In this document: positions 34,437 to 42,975 of the stretch, piece by piece
How the letters are laid out: each line of letters begins with the position of its first letter
Position numbering within the stretch: position 1 is the first letter of the stretch
Origin: JADKAV01 sp037045455
GTDB lineage: Bacteria; Actinomycetota; Actinomycetes; S36-B12; UBA10799
Assembly (NCBI GenBank): GCA_037045455.1
Contig: JBAOIN010000016.1
Location: forward strand, 558,001-622,000
Direction: 5' to 3'
DNA length: 64,000 nt
Translations under genes and position numbers: made by a program
Notes under the pieces: model-generated
Databases searched by the model: none
The model's input: only the letters and a program-made list of their open reading frames with translations
Told to the model about the DNA's origin: nothing

Positions 34437-34828
34437 TCTGGCCCCTCGCACACGTTGTCGCCACACCGGACGTACGTGACGCCCTCCACCATGGGGACTC
34501 GCGATGCAATGCGGTACGTCACGGGACTCTGGGCGCGCTTGAGCGTCACCACGTAGGGCTGCGAGAGGGCCCAGCCTCCGTCATAGCCCGCGAACACATC
34601 GTCGGCTCCGGCCGCATACCCGTCCAGAAAGACCGCGCGCGCGGCACTGCTGTCGGGCGACTCCTGCAGCGCTCGCCCTTCCATGCGGCCTTGTGCGGCC
34701 CCGTCCTGGAAGCCGGCGATGTAGCCGGTGGAGTCCGGCGGTGCGCTCAGCCGTCCGGCGATAGCGGATCCCGCGGCCAGCGCGACGGCGCCGCCCAGAA
34801 GTACGATGACTGTGATCGGGCGAGCCAT
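34397..34828 (-). CDS. Secreted or membrane-anchored protein of unknown function
   Basis: 143 aa. A hydrophobic N-terminus (about 5-24, VIVLLGGAVALAAGSAIA) could be a signal anchor. It is followed by YIAGFQDGAAQGRMEGRA, a region with a Phe-Tyr-x-GY pattern, and a C-terminal pair of cysteines (VRCGDNVCEG). I do not recognise the family. It overlaps the coaBC 3' end convergently and diverges from rne. In Streptomyces metK lies here instead. Confidence 0.55.
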   Translation of the reverse strand: MARPITVIVLLGGAVALAAGSAIAGRLSAPPDSTGYIAGFQDGAAQGRMEGRALQESPDSSAARAVFLDGYAAGADDVFAGYDGGWALSQPYVVTLKRAQSPVTYRIASRVPMVEGVTYVRCGDNVCEGPDQPSRSPTASSTR

Positions 34829-34883
34829 GGATTGACCTCCCGTGTTGAGGGTTCACAGCGATTGTCGCGCCGGAACGCGCACA

Positions 34884-34980
34884 ACGGTAAGCCCGACGTC
34901 GACCAAGATCGACTTCACCGTTTGCGCGATCTTGCACCGTTCGCAACGGTGAGGGATTGTGCAAACGGTGATTGTGATCC
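34884..34980. promoter_or_regulatory. Nested palindrome of AACGGT half-sites upstream of rne
   Basis: Inner palindrome CACCGTT-CGC-AACGGTG (34936-34952). The outer perfect arms are TCACCGTTTGC (34916-34926) and GCAAACGGTGA (34962-34972). Half-sites lie 19 bp apart on each side of the centre. A further AACGGT lies at 34884. The whole imperfect palindrome spans about 34908-34980. It sits between divergent promoters, so a multi-dimer repressor site is possible. No coding sequence in the 423-bp gap. Confidence 0.6.
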
Positions 34981-35027
34981 GGAGCCCGACACGCTAGACG
35001 GCGCCGTTCGGAATCCGGATGTGCGAT

Positions 35028-35251
35028 ACTGTCTGTAGCCGGTTGCCCACAGGTGGGACCGACCGGCCGGTGAAGCCAAGGTGCTGCCCGGGTCGCCATG
35101 AATTGTCCGGTGATGCCAGTGGGAGCGGTACCGCTTCACCGCCGAATGTAAAGCTTCGTGACCGGTCGCGGCCGGGCACAACGAGTGGGTCCGAACCCGG
35201 CTCGCCTGCAGTGAGATGTGCGAGACGGTAGGACCAGATCGGGAGTACCCG
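35028..35251 (+). promoter_or_regulatory. Putative rne promoter and long structured 5' leader
   Basis: TACTGT at 35028-35033 is the best -10 candidate, giving a leader of about 210 nt. The leader contains GGTGAAGC (35070) complementary to GCTTCACC (35133) and the palindrome AGCGGTACCGCT. RNase E mRNAs in E. coli use a long leader for autoregulation; whether this one does is unproven. Confidence 0.35.
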
Positions 35252-37396
35252 ATGGACGAAGAGATCCAGAATGTTGAACAGTCAGAACAGCAAGAACAGC
35301 CGGAACAGTCAGGACAGTCACAGCAGCCGGGACAACCAGAGCAGCCGCAGCAGTCAGACAAGTCGCGCCCAGCGGCGCCCCGCAACCGTCGCCGGCGTGC
35401 CGCAGGCCGGCCCGCAGGCCCGCCCGCGCCGCACGAGGAACCTCCGGCCGTCAGTGAGGACCCGCAGGCAGACGCTGGCGAACCCACGTCGCACGAGACG
35501 GGACTGACCCCCTTCACCGCGCACGTCCCGGCGGTTCCGCAGATCAGTGCCACCGACCCCTTCCACGTGGGCGCTTTCGAAGTCGAAGAAGAGTCCGCAC
35601 CGGAAGAGGCTCTGGAACTCGATGGCGACGACGAGATCACTGTCACGGCGGTCTTCCTTGCCCCGGACATCGATCTGGAAGACGTGGACACCGAGCCGGC
35701 CGGCCGTCGCCAGCGCGGCAACCGGCGGCCCCGCGAGGAGCAGCCCGCCGAGGCCAAGGCAAAGGCTGACAAGCCCGAGAAGTCCGACAAACCCGAGAAG
35801 GCACAGGCTTCGGAGGGCGACGCCGAGGAGGAGTCGGCTGAGCAGGACAGCGGTGGCAGCCGTCGCCGGCGCCGTCGCCGCCGCCGCGGAGGTGGTGGTG
35901 GGGAAGAGACCGACGAGGTAGCTGAGAAGGACGAGGTCACCTCGGTCAAGGGCTCGACGCGTCTGGAAGCCAAGCGGCAGCGACGCCGGGAGGGCCGGGA
36001 CGCGGGGCGCCGCCGGTCACCGATCGTCAGCGAGGCCGAGTTCCTCGCGCGTCGGGAGAGCGTCGAGCGGGTCATGGTGGTGCGCGGTACCGAGGACCGG
36101 ACCCAGATCGCGGTGCTCGAGGACAAGATCCTGGTCGAGCATTACGTCACTCGGGAACGAAACGCGAGCATGATCGGCAACGTTTATCTCGGCAAGGTGC
36201 AGAACGTTCTGCCCAGCATGGAGGCGGCGTTCGTCGACATCGGCCGCGGCCGCAACGCGGTGCTGTACGCCGGCGAGGTCAACTGGCAGGAGGCGGGCCT
36301 GGAGGGTCAGCCCAAGCGCATCGAACTCGCCCTGCAGCCCGGGGACAGCGTGCTCGTGCAGGTGACCAAGGACCCGGTCGGTCACAAGGGCGCCCGGCTG
36401 ACCAGCCAGATCTCGTTGCCCGGCCGCTACCTGGTGTACGTGCCGAACGGCCGGATGACCGGCATCAGCCGCAAACTGCCCGACAAGGAGCGCAGCCGCC
36501 TCAAGAAGGCCTTGCGTGCTGCTTTGCCCGAGGACGCCGGTGTCATCGTGCGGACCGCTGCCGAGGGGGCGTCGGAGGAGCAACTTGCCAGCGATGTCGC
36601 CCGGCTCGCGGCGCAGTGGGAAGCGATCACCGAGAAGACCCAGTCGGCCAAGGCGCCGTCGCTCCTGTACTCCGAACCTGACCTGGCCATCCGTGTGGTC
36701 CGCGACATCTTCAACGAGGACTTCAACCAGCTGATCGTGTCCGGCAGCGAGGCGCAGGACACCATCGAGGAGTACGTGAAGTGGGTGGCGCCGGAACTCG
36801 CCGAGCGGGTCAGCCGGTGGACAGGCAACGACGACGTGTTCGCCCATTACCGGGTCGACGAGCAGATCACCAAGGCCCTGGACCGCAAGGTGCTGCTGCC
36901 CAGCGGCGGCTCGCTGGTCATCGACCGCACCGAGGCGATGACCGTCGTGGACGTGAACACCGGCCGCTTCGTCGGGCAGGGCGGGAACCTCGAAGAGACG
37001 GTGACTCGCAATAACCTGGAAGCCGCCGAGGAGATCGTGCGGCAACTGCGGCTGCGTGACATCGGCGGCATCATCGTCGTCGACTTCATCGACATGGTCC
37101 TGGAGTCCAACCGCGATCTGGTCGTGCGGCGCTTGGTGGAATGCTTGGGCCGCGACCGGACCAAGCACCAGGTCGCCGAGATCACGTCCCTGGGCCTTGT
37201 GCAGATGACGCGCAAGCGGCTGGGGCAGGGCCTGCTGGAGACCTTCAGCGAACCGTGCGAGCACTGCAACGGTCGTGGCGTGCGGGTCCAGAGCGAGCCA
37301 GTCGGCGGTCCGCGTCGCCGCAAGCCGCCGGGCCCGATCCCTGGTGCACCGAAACCCGTAGCCGTGGAGGATTCGGAGCCGGCCCACGCGGGTTGA
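35252..37396 (+). CDS. rne: Ribonuclease E/G family endoribonuclease
   Basis: 714 aa. A disordered N-terminus is rich in Gln/Glu/Ser (about 5-40), then acidic and Arg-rich tracts including RRRRRRRGGGG near 215. The S1 domain follows (MIGNVYLGKVQNVLPSMEAAFVDIG). The catalytic DNase I-like part has the metal aspartates in TVVDVNTGRFVGQ and IIVVDFIDM. Zn-link cysteines are in CEHCNGRG. The Arg-rich extension at the N-terminus rather than the C-terminus is typical of actinobacteria. ATG 35252 follows GGGAG; an upstream in-frame ATG lacks one. Confidence 0.94.
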   Translation: MDEEIQNVEQSEQQEQPEQSGQSQQPGQPEQPQQSDKSRPAAPRNRRRRAAGRPAGPPAPHEEPPAVSEDPQADAGEPTSHETGLTPFTAHVPAVPQISATDPFHVGAFEVEEESAPEEALELDGDDEITVTAVFLAPDIDLEDVDTEPAGRRQRGNRRPREEQPAEAKAKADKPEKSDKPEKAQASEGDAEEESAEQDSGGSRRRRRRRRRGGGGGEETDEVAEKDEVTSVKGSTRLEAKRQRRREGRDAGRRRSPIVSEAEFLARRESVERVMVVRGTEDRTQIAVLEDKILVEHYVTRERNASMIGNVYLGKVQNVLPSMEAAFVDIGRGRNAVLYAGEVNWQEAGLEGQPKRIELALQPGDSVLVQVTKDPVGHKGARLTSQISLPGRYLVYVPNGRMTGISRKLPDKERSRLKKALRAALPEDAGVIVRTAAEGASEEQLASDVARLAAQWEAITEKTQSAKAPSLLYSEPDLAIRVVRDIFNEDFNQLIVSGSEAQDTIEEYVKWVAPELAERVSRWTGNDDVFAHYRVDEQITKALDRKVLLPSGGSLVIDRTEAMTVVDVNTGRFVGQGGNLEETVTRNNLEAAEEIVRQLRLRDIGGIIVVDFIDMVLESNRDLVVRRLVECLGRDRTKHQVAEITSLGLVQMTRKRLGQGLLETFSEPCEHCNGRGVRVQSEPVGGPRRRKPPGPIPGAPKPVAVEDSEPAHAG

Positions 37397-37424
37397 TCTT
37401 CGGCCTCGCGGGTAGGTCACGGAC

Positions 37425-39011
37425 ATGTCCGACACTGCAGATGCCGTCGTCATCGGGGCAGGGCCGAACGGCCTGGTGGCCGCCAATGCGCTGGCCGAGG
37501 CGGGGTGGGACACGGTCGTGCTGGAGGCCGCTGACGAGGTCGGTGGCGCGGTGCGCAGCGGTAACGTCACCGCCCCGGACTTCATCACGGATCTGTTCAG
37601 CGCCTTCTACCCGCTGGCTGCCGCGAGCCCGGTCCTGCGCGGGCTGGAGCTGGACCGGCATGGCCTGCACTGGGTGAAGGCGCCGGCCGTGCTGGGACAC
37701 GCCTTGCCGGACGGACGGGCGGTAGTGCTGCACGATCAGCCGGAGGCGACCGCGGCGAGCGTTTCGCAGTTCGCGCCGGCCGACGGGCAGGCGTGGCTGA
37801 ACCTCTTCGACAGCTGGCAGCGCATCCGCGACCCGCTGCTCGATGCGCTGTTCCGGCCGTTCCCGCCCGTGCGCCCGCTCGCCACGATCCTGCGCCGGCT
37901 GGGAGTGCACGGGACAGTGGACTTCGCGCGGCTGGCCGTGACGCCCGTGCGGCGGTTCGCCCAGGAGCGTTTTGCGGGCGAAGGGGCCGCACTGCTGCTG
38001 GCCGGAAACAGCCTGCACAGCGACCTGACGCCTGATGCTGCGGGCAGCGGGATCTTCGGTTATCTGCTGGCGATGCTGGGCCAGGACGTCGGCTTCCCGG
38101 TCCCGCAAGGTGGCGCTGGTCAACTTGCTACCGCGTTGCGGCGCAGGGCCGAGTCCTACGGCGCGCAATTCCTGTGCGGGGAGCGGGTGACCCACGTCGA
38201 CGTGGTCGGCGGGCGGGCGACGGCGGTACACACCCAAGAGCGATCGCTGAAGGTGCGGCGGGCCGTCCTTGCCGACGTCAGCGCCCCCGCTCTGTACCGC
38301 GAGTTGCTGGAACCGGGCGCTGTCCCACCGGCATTGCTCCGGTCGCTGAACACGTTCCAATGGGACTCCTCGACGTTGAAGGTGAACTGGGCGCTGGGCT
38401 CACCGATCCCATGGAAGAACGGGGAATTGCAGGGTGCCGGCACGGTGCACCTCGGGGTCGACCACGACGGCCTGGTGCGCTACGCAGCGGATCTGTCCTT
38501 GCGCCGGATGCCGGCCGATCCGTTCGTCCTGCTCGGTCAGATGACGACCTCCGACCCTCTGCGTTCCCCGGCCGGGACCGAGTCGATCTGGGCTTACACC
38601 CACCTGCCTCAGGAACTGCACGCCGACGAAGGAGCAGTCGCCGAGCAGGTCGAGCGGGTGCAGAGTGCCGTAGAGGACGCGGCGCCCGGGTTCGTCGACC
38701 AGATCCTGGCCCGGCACGTGCAGACCCCGCTGGACATGCAGGCTGCCGACGCCAATCTGGTGGGGGGTGCGATCAACGGTGGCACAGCCGCCTTGCACCA
38801 GCAACTGGTCTTCCGTCCCACGACAGGTCTTGGCCGGCCGGAGACCCCGATCGAGGGGCTGTTCCTGGCCAGTGCGTCGGCGCATCCGGGTGGCGGAGTG
38901 CACGGCGCCTGCGGCTGGAACGCTGCGCTGTCGGCGCTACGGGATCAGGGCCGGTTCGGGCCCGTCCGCCGGCGTTTACTCCGCACTGCCTGGGGCCGGG
39001 TGCTTGGCTGA
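37425..39011 (+). CDS. FAD-dependent phytoene-desaturase-like oxidoreductase
   Basis: 528 aa, intact. The N-terminal dinucleotide fold is AVVIGAGPNGLVAANALAEAG with VVLEAADEVGGAVRS. The C-terminal FAD signature is IEGLFLASASAHPGGGVHGACGWNAA. This is the COG1233 group, which includes carotenoid desaturases and many uncharacterised enzymes; no other carotenoid gene is near, so the substrate is open. It lies between rne and rplU, which are normally adjacent, 28 nt after rne. Confidence 0.8.
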   Translation: MSDTADAVVIGAGPNGLVAANALAEAGWDTVVLEAADEVGGAVRSGNVTAPDFITDLFSAFYPLAAASPVLRGLELDRHGLHWVKAPAVLGHALPDGRAVVLHDQPEATAASVSQFAPADGQAWLNLFDSWQRIRDPLLDALFRPFPPVRPLATILRRLGVHGTVDFARLAVTPVRRFAQERFAGEGAALLLAGNSLHSDLTPDAAGSGIFGYLLAMLGQDVGFPVPQGGAGQLATALRRRAESYGAQFLCGERVTHVDVVGGRATAVHTQERSLKVRRAVLADVSAPALYRELLEPGAVPPALLRSLNTFQWDSSTLKVNWALGSPIPWKNGELQGAGTVHLGVDHDGLVRYAADLSLRRMPADPFVLLGQMTTSDPLRSPAGTESIWAYTHLPQELHADEGAVAEQVERVQSAVEDAAPGFVDQILARHVQTPLDMQAADANLVGGAINGGTAALHQQLVFRPTTGLGRPETPIEGLFLASASAHPGGGVHGACGWNAALSALRDQGRFGPVRRRLLRTAWGRVLG

Positions 39012-39328
39012 AACGACGAGCGGGATGATCGAGCAGCGTCAGGCCCACCGCAACGAACGGCCACGGAGACCACTGATCCGCGCACTCGGTGGTGCCACCG
39101 ACGGTCCGGCACACTGTCCCGGGGCCATTGCGATTGAGCCACGCTATGTACAGTGGCGCGACCGCCAAACCGCCGACCAGGGCGATGGCAGAACGGTCGC
39201 GGTAGCGGACAATGCCGATCAACGCCAGCACCATCGCGACGGGGATCAGGTAACACACCGATCGTCGCCACTCCGGCGATACCAAAACCGATCAGCGTCC
39301 CCGTGACAGCCCACCACGCCTTGGCCAT
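38976..39328 (-). CDS. Small multi-TM membrane protein (frameshifted)
   Basis: About 115 aa reconstructed from three frames: MAKAWWAVTGTLIGFGIAGVA, then CYLIPVAMVLALIGIVRYRD through IALVGGLAVAPLYIAWLNRNGPG and WSPWPFVAVGLTLL, then IIPLVVSAKHPAPGSAE to a stop at 38976. Indels near 39260 and 39030. Four hydrophobic helices result. The 3' end would overlap the convergent oxidoreductase by 36 nt. Family not recognised; the reconstruction of the last segment is tentative. Confidence 0.45.
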
Positions 39329-39341
39329 TGCTACAGAAACC

Positions 39342-39507
39342 ACTGATTAATCATGCCCTGGCTGCCACGAGCCTGACCGAGCGATCTGCGGCCCCCCACA
39401 TCAAGTGCCATAACGCTGCTATGAGACAAGATGCGGGAAACCACATCTCACTCACCCAGCCCCGTTTCGCGAAAGACACAGCATTTGATCAGTGCTTCCT
39501 TCAAGCT
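39342..39507. repeat. Palindromic MITE-like element, copy 2
   Basis: 166 bp, diverged from 19101-19260. The left end ACTGATTAATCATGCC and the right end (complement of GACACAGCATTTGATCAGT) are preserved, as are the CGATCTG, CGCTGCTATGA, CCCCGTTTCGC and CTTCCTT-AGCT blocks. The long central hairpin of copy 1 has decayed to a short core. It ends 2 nt from the stop codon of the gene on its right. Confidence 0.75.
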
Positions 39508-39509
39508 AC

Positions 39510-40826
39510 TCACACCTCGTGGTTGCGATAGCGACCTTCCGCGATCAGCGCCAGCCGGTACAACGTCTCCTTGTTGCGCGGTCCGATCACCGCCTGTCGC
39601 ACGCCGGCCGGCACGACCTTCCCGGGTCCTGCGATTGCATCCTCCTCAATGGTGACCCGGCAGGTGGTCGGGCTTGTGGGGGTCAGCCGCAGCACGACCC
39701 GGGCCTCACCAACGGGCCAGCCGCGAGCCTTGAGCACCAGTTCCCGCTCAGGCACGGACCCCTCCGCGCGCGTGTAGTCCTGAATCACCGCCGGCCATGG
39801 CCCGAACGACTGGTGGATCCGGCTGCCGGTGGCTGGCCAGTGCTCGTCCACGTCGCGTACGCGCGAGGCGCCTACCACCCAGGTCGCGTAGGTCCAGCCG
39901 TCGCCGAGTACCTGCCAGACGGCCTCGACCGGTGCCTGCACCTCGCGTTGAATCGTCTTGGTGTTCTTCATGTGCGCTCCTTCGGTCCGGGCACGGCCGG
40001 GCGTGGCGTGCAGAACGTTTCCGCTGCTTGGCGGATGCGGATCGCTGCGCAGGCCTTGCGACCTCATGAACGGTCCGATCGCCAGGTCGAACAGCAACGG
40101 GCTCACGCGGAATCCCAGCCGAGCCACCCGGTTCAGCGCCCCGGCCTGCAGCTGCCGCTGCGGTCGGTACAGGCCGCGCACCACCCGCGACGCCACCTGC
40201 TCGGCGGACTGCACCGGGCCGGGTGGTTGCCCGGCTACCCCCAGGTAGCTGGCGGCGTTGTCGTAGATCGGGGTGTCCACTCCACCTGGGCTCACCAAGG
40301 TGATGCCGATGTTCTGTCCGCGAGTCTCTGCCTGCAGACTGCGCACCAGACCGTGCACGCCCCACTTCGACGCGACATAGGTGCTCATGTAGGGCACGGC
40401 GACATCACCGAGCAGCGATCCCAGGAACACGATGTTTCCACCGCCTTGACCGCGGAACTGGCGCAAGGCCGCACGGGCGACGTTGGCCGTGCCGCGCAGA
40501 TTGGTGTCGTGGGTCGCATCGAACACCTCCGCCGGCACCTGTTCGAAGCGCCCGTATGCGACCACGGCGGCGGCGTGTACGACGCCATCCAGCCGTCCGA
40601 ACTGCTGGGCTGCCAGTGTGAACGCACGATCCACGGACTGGGTGTCGCGAACGTCTGCAGCCACCGACAGCACCTGCGCACCGCGGTCGCTGCACTGCGC
40701 AGACACCTGCTTCAGGCGGGATTCATCCCGGGCCACCAGCACCAGCCCCGTACCCGGCCGGGCCAACCTGCGGGCGGTGGCCAGCCCGATGCCGCTGGTG
40801 GCACCGGTGAGCAGGTAGGACGGCAT
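39510..40826 (-). CDS. Short-chain dehydrogenase fused or coupled to SRPBCC domain
   Basis: 438 aa in one frame. Residues 1-285 are a classical SDR: TGATSGIG at the N-terminus, NAAG-like HAAAV, catalytic Ser in GSLLGD, and YVASK (Tyr-x-x-x-Lys). Residues 286-438 are a START/polyketide-cyclase (SRPBCC) domain beginning MKNTKTIQREVQAPVEAVW. AAGGAG lies 6 nt before that Met and ACATGA overlaps it, so it may be two coupled genes made continuous by an indel. Substrates unknown. Confidence 0.75.
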   Translation of the reverse strand: MPSYLLTGATSGIGLATARRLARPGTGLVLVARDESRLKQVSAQCSDRGAQVLSVAADVRDTQSVDRAFTLAAQQFGRLDGVVHAAAVVAYGRFEQVPAEVFDATHDTNLRGTANVARAALRQFRGQGGGNIVFLGSLLGDVAVPYMSTYVASKWGVHGLVRSLQAETRGQNIGITLVSPGGVDTPIYDNAASYLGVAGQPPGPVQSAEQVASRVVRGLYRPQRQLQAGALNRVARLGFRVSPLLFDLAIGPFMRSQGLRSDPHPPSSGNVLHATPGRARTEGAHMKNTKTIQREVQAPVEAVWQVLGDGWTYATWVVGASRVRDVDEHWPATGSRIHQSFGPWPAVIQDYTRAEGSVPERELVLKARGWPVGEARVVLRLTPTSPTTCRVTIEEDAIAGPGKVVPAGVRQAVIGPRNKETLYRLALIAEGRYRNHEV

Positions 40827-40987
40827 TGCGGGATCTACCCGGGGGGTCCGGCTGAATACGCGGGCCAGCTCTCACGATTCACCCGCGAGTGCCTCAAACA
40901 ATGCCCAGTCTGACCGGGGGTGTTTCGCACAAGCGGGGATGGATGCCGCACCGAGGGGGCGGATTGCCGCCCGAACCGCTGATCCCG

Positions 40988-40993
40988 TACCCT
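40988..40993 (+). promoter_or_regulatory. rplU-rpmA TACCCT -10-like element
   Basis: TACCCT about 78 nt before the rplU GTG. The leader holds a GC hairpin (GGGCGCCAGGCGCC region, 41035-41052) just before AAGGAG. The 245-bp gap upstream of rplU holds no gene. GGGCGG-ATTG-CCGCCC at 40967 is a further small hairpin upstream of the promoter. Confidence 0.4.
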
Positions 40994-41071
40994 TGGAAGA
41001 GCGCCTCGAGTAGCGCGCATCGCGCCGTGCCCGCCAAGGGCGCCAGGCGCCATCAAGACGAAGGAGCAATC

Positions 41072-41390
41072 GTGTACGCGATCGTGCGGACCAGCGGACA
41101 CCAGGAGAAGGTGGCCGTGGGGGATCAGGTGCTGTTGAACCGGGTGGCCGGGCGAGCCGGGCGACGCGGTCGAGCTCGGTCCCGTCGTGCTGGTCGTGGA
41201 CGGCGAGGCCGTCACCTCCGACCCGGGCGCGCTGTCCGGTGCCACCGTGACCGCCGAGGTCGTCGAGCACCTGCGCGGGCCGAAGATCGACATCCTCAAG
41301 TACAAGAACAAGACCGGTTACCGCAAGCGTCAGGGACACCGTCAGGACCAGACCCTGGTCAAGGTGACCGGTATCGAGTTGGGAGCCTGA
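41072..41390 (+). CDS. rplU: 50S ribosomal protein L21 (frameshifted)
   Basis: About 105 aa. It starts MYAIVRTSGHQEKVAVGDQV; one extra base near 41151 separates this from GEPGDAVELGPVVLVVDGE in the next frame. It ends HLRGPKIDILKYKNKTGYRK with RQGHRQDQTLVKVTGIE. AAGGAG precedes the GTG. First gene of the rplU-rpmA-obgE block. Confidence 0.95.
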
Positions 41391-41393
41391 GCC

Positions 41394-41642
41394 ATGGCAC
41401 ACAAGAAGGGTGCAGCCAGCACCAAGAACGGTCGTGACTCCAACGCCCAGCGCCTGGGGGTCAAGCGCTACGGCGGCCAGCAGGTCGGCGCCGGCGAGAT
41501 CATCGTGCGCCAGCGCGGCACGCACTTCCACCCCGGTGCCAACGTCGGCATCGGCAAGGACGACACCCTGTTCGCGCTCAGCGCGGGCACGGTGGACTTC
41601 GGCACCAAGCGTGGTCGCCGGGTCGTCAACGTACTGGCCTAA
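41394..41642 (+). CDS. rpmA: 50S ribosomal protein L27
   Basis: 82 aa, intact. N-terminus MAHKKGAASTKNGRDSNAQR needs no cleavage. GVKRYGGQQVGAGEIIVRQR and FHPGANVGIGKDDTLFAL are the canonical body. The N-terminus reaches the peptidyl-transferase centre. It lies 3 nt after rplU. Confidence 0.97.
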   Translation: MAHKKGAASTKNGRDSNAQRLGVKRYGGQQVGAGEIIVRQRGTHFHPGANVGIGKDDTLFALSAGTVDFGTKRGRRVVNVLA

Positions 41643-41652
41643 AGCCCCCGCG

Positions 41653-42975
41653 GTGACCAGTTTCGTCGACCGCGCTCTGATCCACGCCCGCGGCGGAGAC
41701 GGCGGCAACGGCTGCGCGTCGATCCATCGTGAGAAGTTCAAGCCGCTTGGGGGTCCCGACGGTGGTAACGGTGGGCGGGGTGGAGACGTGATCCTTCGTG
41801 GTCGATCCCGGGGTCAACAGCCTGCTCGACCTGCACCATCACCCGCATCGCCGTGCAGGGTCTGGTCGTCCCGGCGAGGGTGGTCATCGCAATGGCGCGG
41901 GGGCAGACGACCTCATCGTGCCGGTCCCACCGGGAACCGTAGTCCAGACCGAGGCTGGGGAAGCGCTGGCCGACCTTGCTCGAGCCCGGCGAGCGATTCG
42001 TGCTCGCGGCCGGCGGGCACGGCGGGTTGGGCAACGCGGCGCTGGCCACCCGCAGGCCGTAAGGCGCCGGGCTTCGCGCTGCTCGGCGAACCCGGCGAGA
42101 TCATCGACGCGGTCCTGGAGCTCAAGACTGTGGCTGACGTGGGGCTGATCGGTTACCCGAGCGCGGGCAAGTCGTCGTTGGTCTCGGCGCTGTCCGCCGC
42201 CCGGCCCAAAGTCGCCGACTACCCCTTCACGACGCTGACCCCGCACCTGGGGGTGGTCTCCATCGCCGGTACCACGTTCACCGTCGCCGACGTGCCCGGC
42301 CTGATCCCGGGAGCGAGTTCCGGTAAGGGACTGGGCCACGAGTTCCTGCGCCATGTCCAGCGCTGCAGCGCTTTGGTTCACGTGCTGGACTGCGCGACAT
42401 TCGAGAGCGAGCGGGATCCGGTACGTGATCTCGAAGTGATCGAGGCCGAGCTGCTGGCCTACGACCCGGAACTGGCAGACCGGCCGCGGATCGTTGCTCT
42501 CGAACAAGATCGACGTGCCTGACGGCAGAGAGATGGCCGAGATGGTCGCAGGCTCCCTGCGCGAACGCGGCTTCGACGTCTACCTCATCTCCGCGGTGAG
42601 CCACGAAGGCCTGCGGGAACTGACCTACGCGATGCTGCGCCTGGTGCAGGCGGACCGGGCTGCGCAACCCCCGGCCGAAAGCCGGGTGGTGCTGCGGCCC
42701 GCCGCGACCGACGCCGAGGACTTCGAGGTGCGCGTTCAGGGCGATGCATTCCGCGTGCGAGGCCGCCGGCCGGAGCGCTGGGTGCGGCAGACCGACTTCG
42801 GCAACGAAGAAGCCGTGCGTTACCTGGCCGACCGGCTGCGCAAACTCGGCGTGGAGGACCGGCTGGCCCAGCTCGGCGCGGTCGAGGGGTCGACGGTCAT
42901 CATCGGCCCGGAGGACGACGCTGTGGTCTTCGACTGGGTGCCGTCGATGGACGCGTACGCGAGACCGAGGAATGA
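41653..42975 (+). CDS. obgE: GTPase Obg (multiply frameshifted)
   Basis: About 438 aa. The glycine-rich Obg fold has FVDRALIHARGGDGGNGC and GGPDGGNGGRGGDV. The G domain has GYPSAGKSSLVSAL (P-loop), DVPGLIPGAS and NKID. The C-terminal OCT domain has RPERWVRQTDFGNEEAVRYL. Single-base insertions are visible at about 41794, 41968, 42058 and 42502, plus a further indel near 42950; all interrupt otherwise perfect family sequence. The end at TGA 42973-42975 overlaps the proB ATG. Roles: ribosome assembly and stringent response. Confidence 0.93.

Noticed and set aside
36017..37588. 523-codon minus-strand frame opposite rne
   Set aside because: Shadow of the RNase E catalytic domain; no domain, start signal or composition support.
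41072..41150. Frameshift in rplU as programmed recoding
   Set aside because: No slippery sequence or stimulatory structure; the extra base lies in a g/c run exactly as in the other broken genes.
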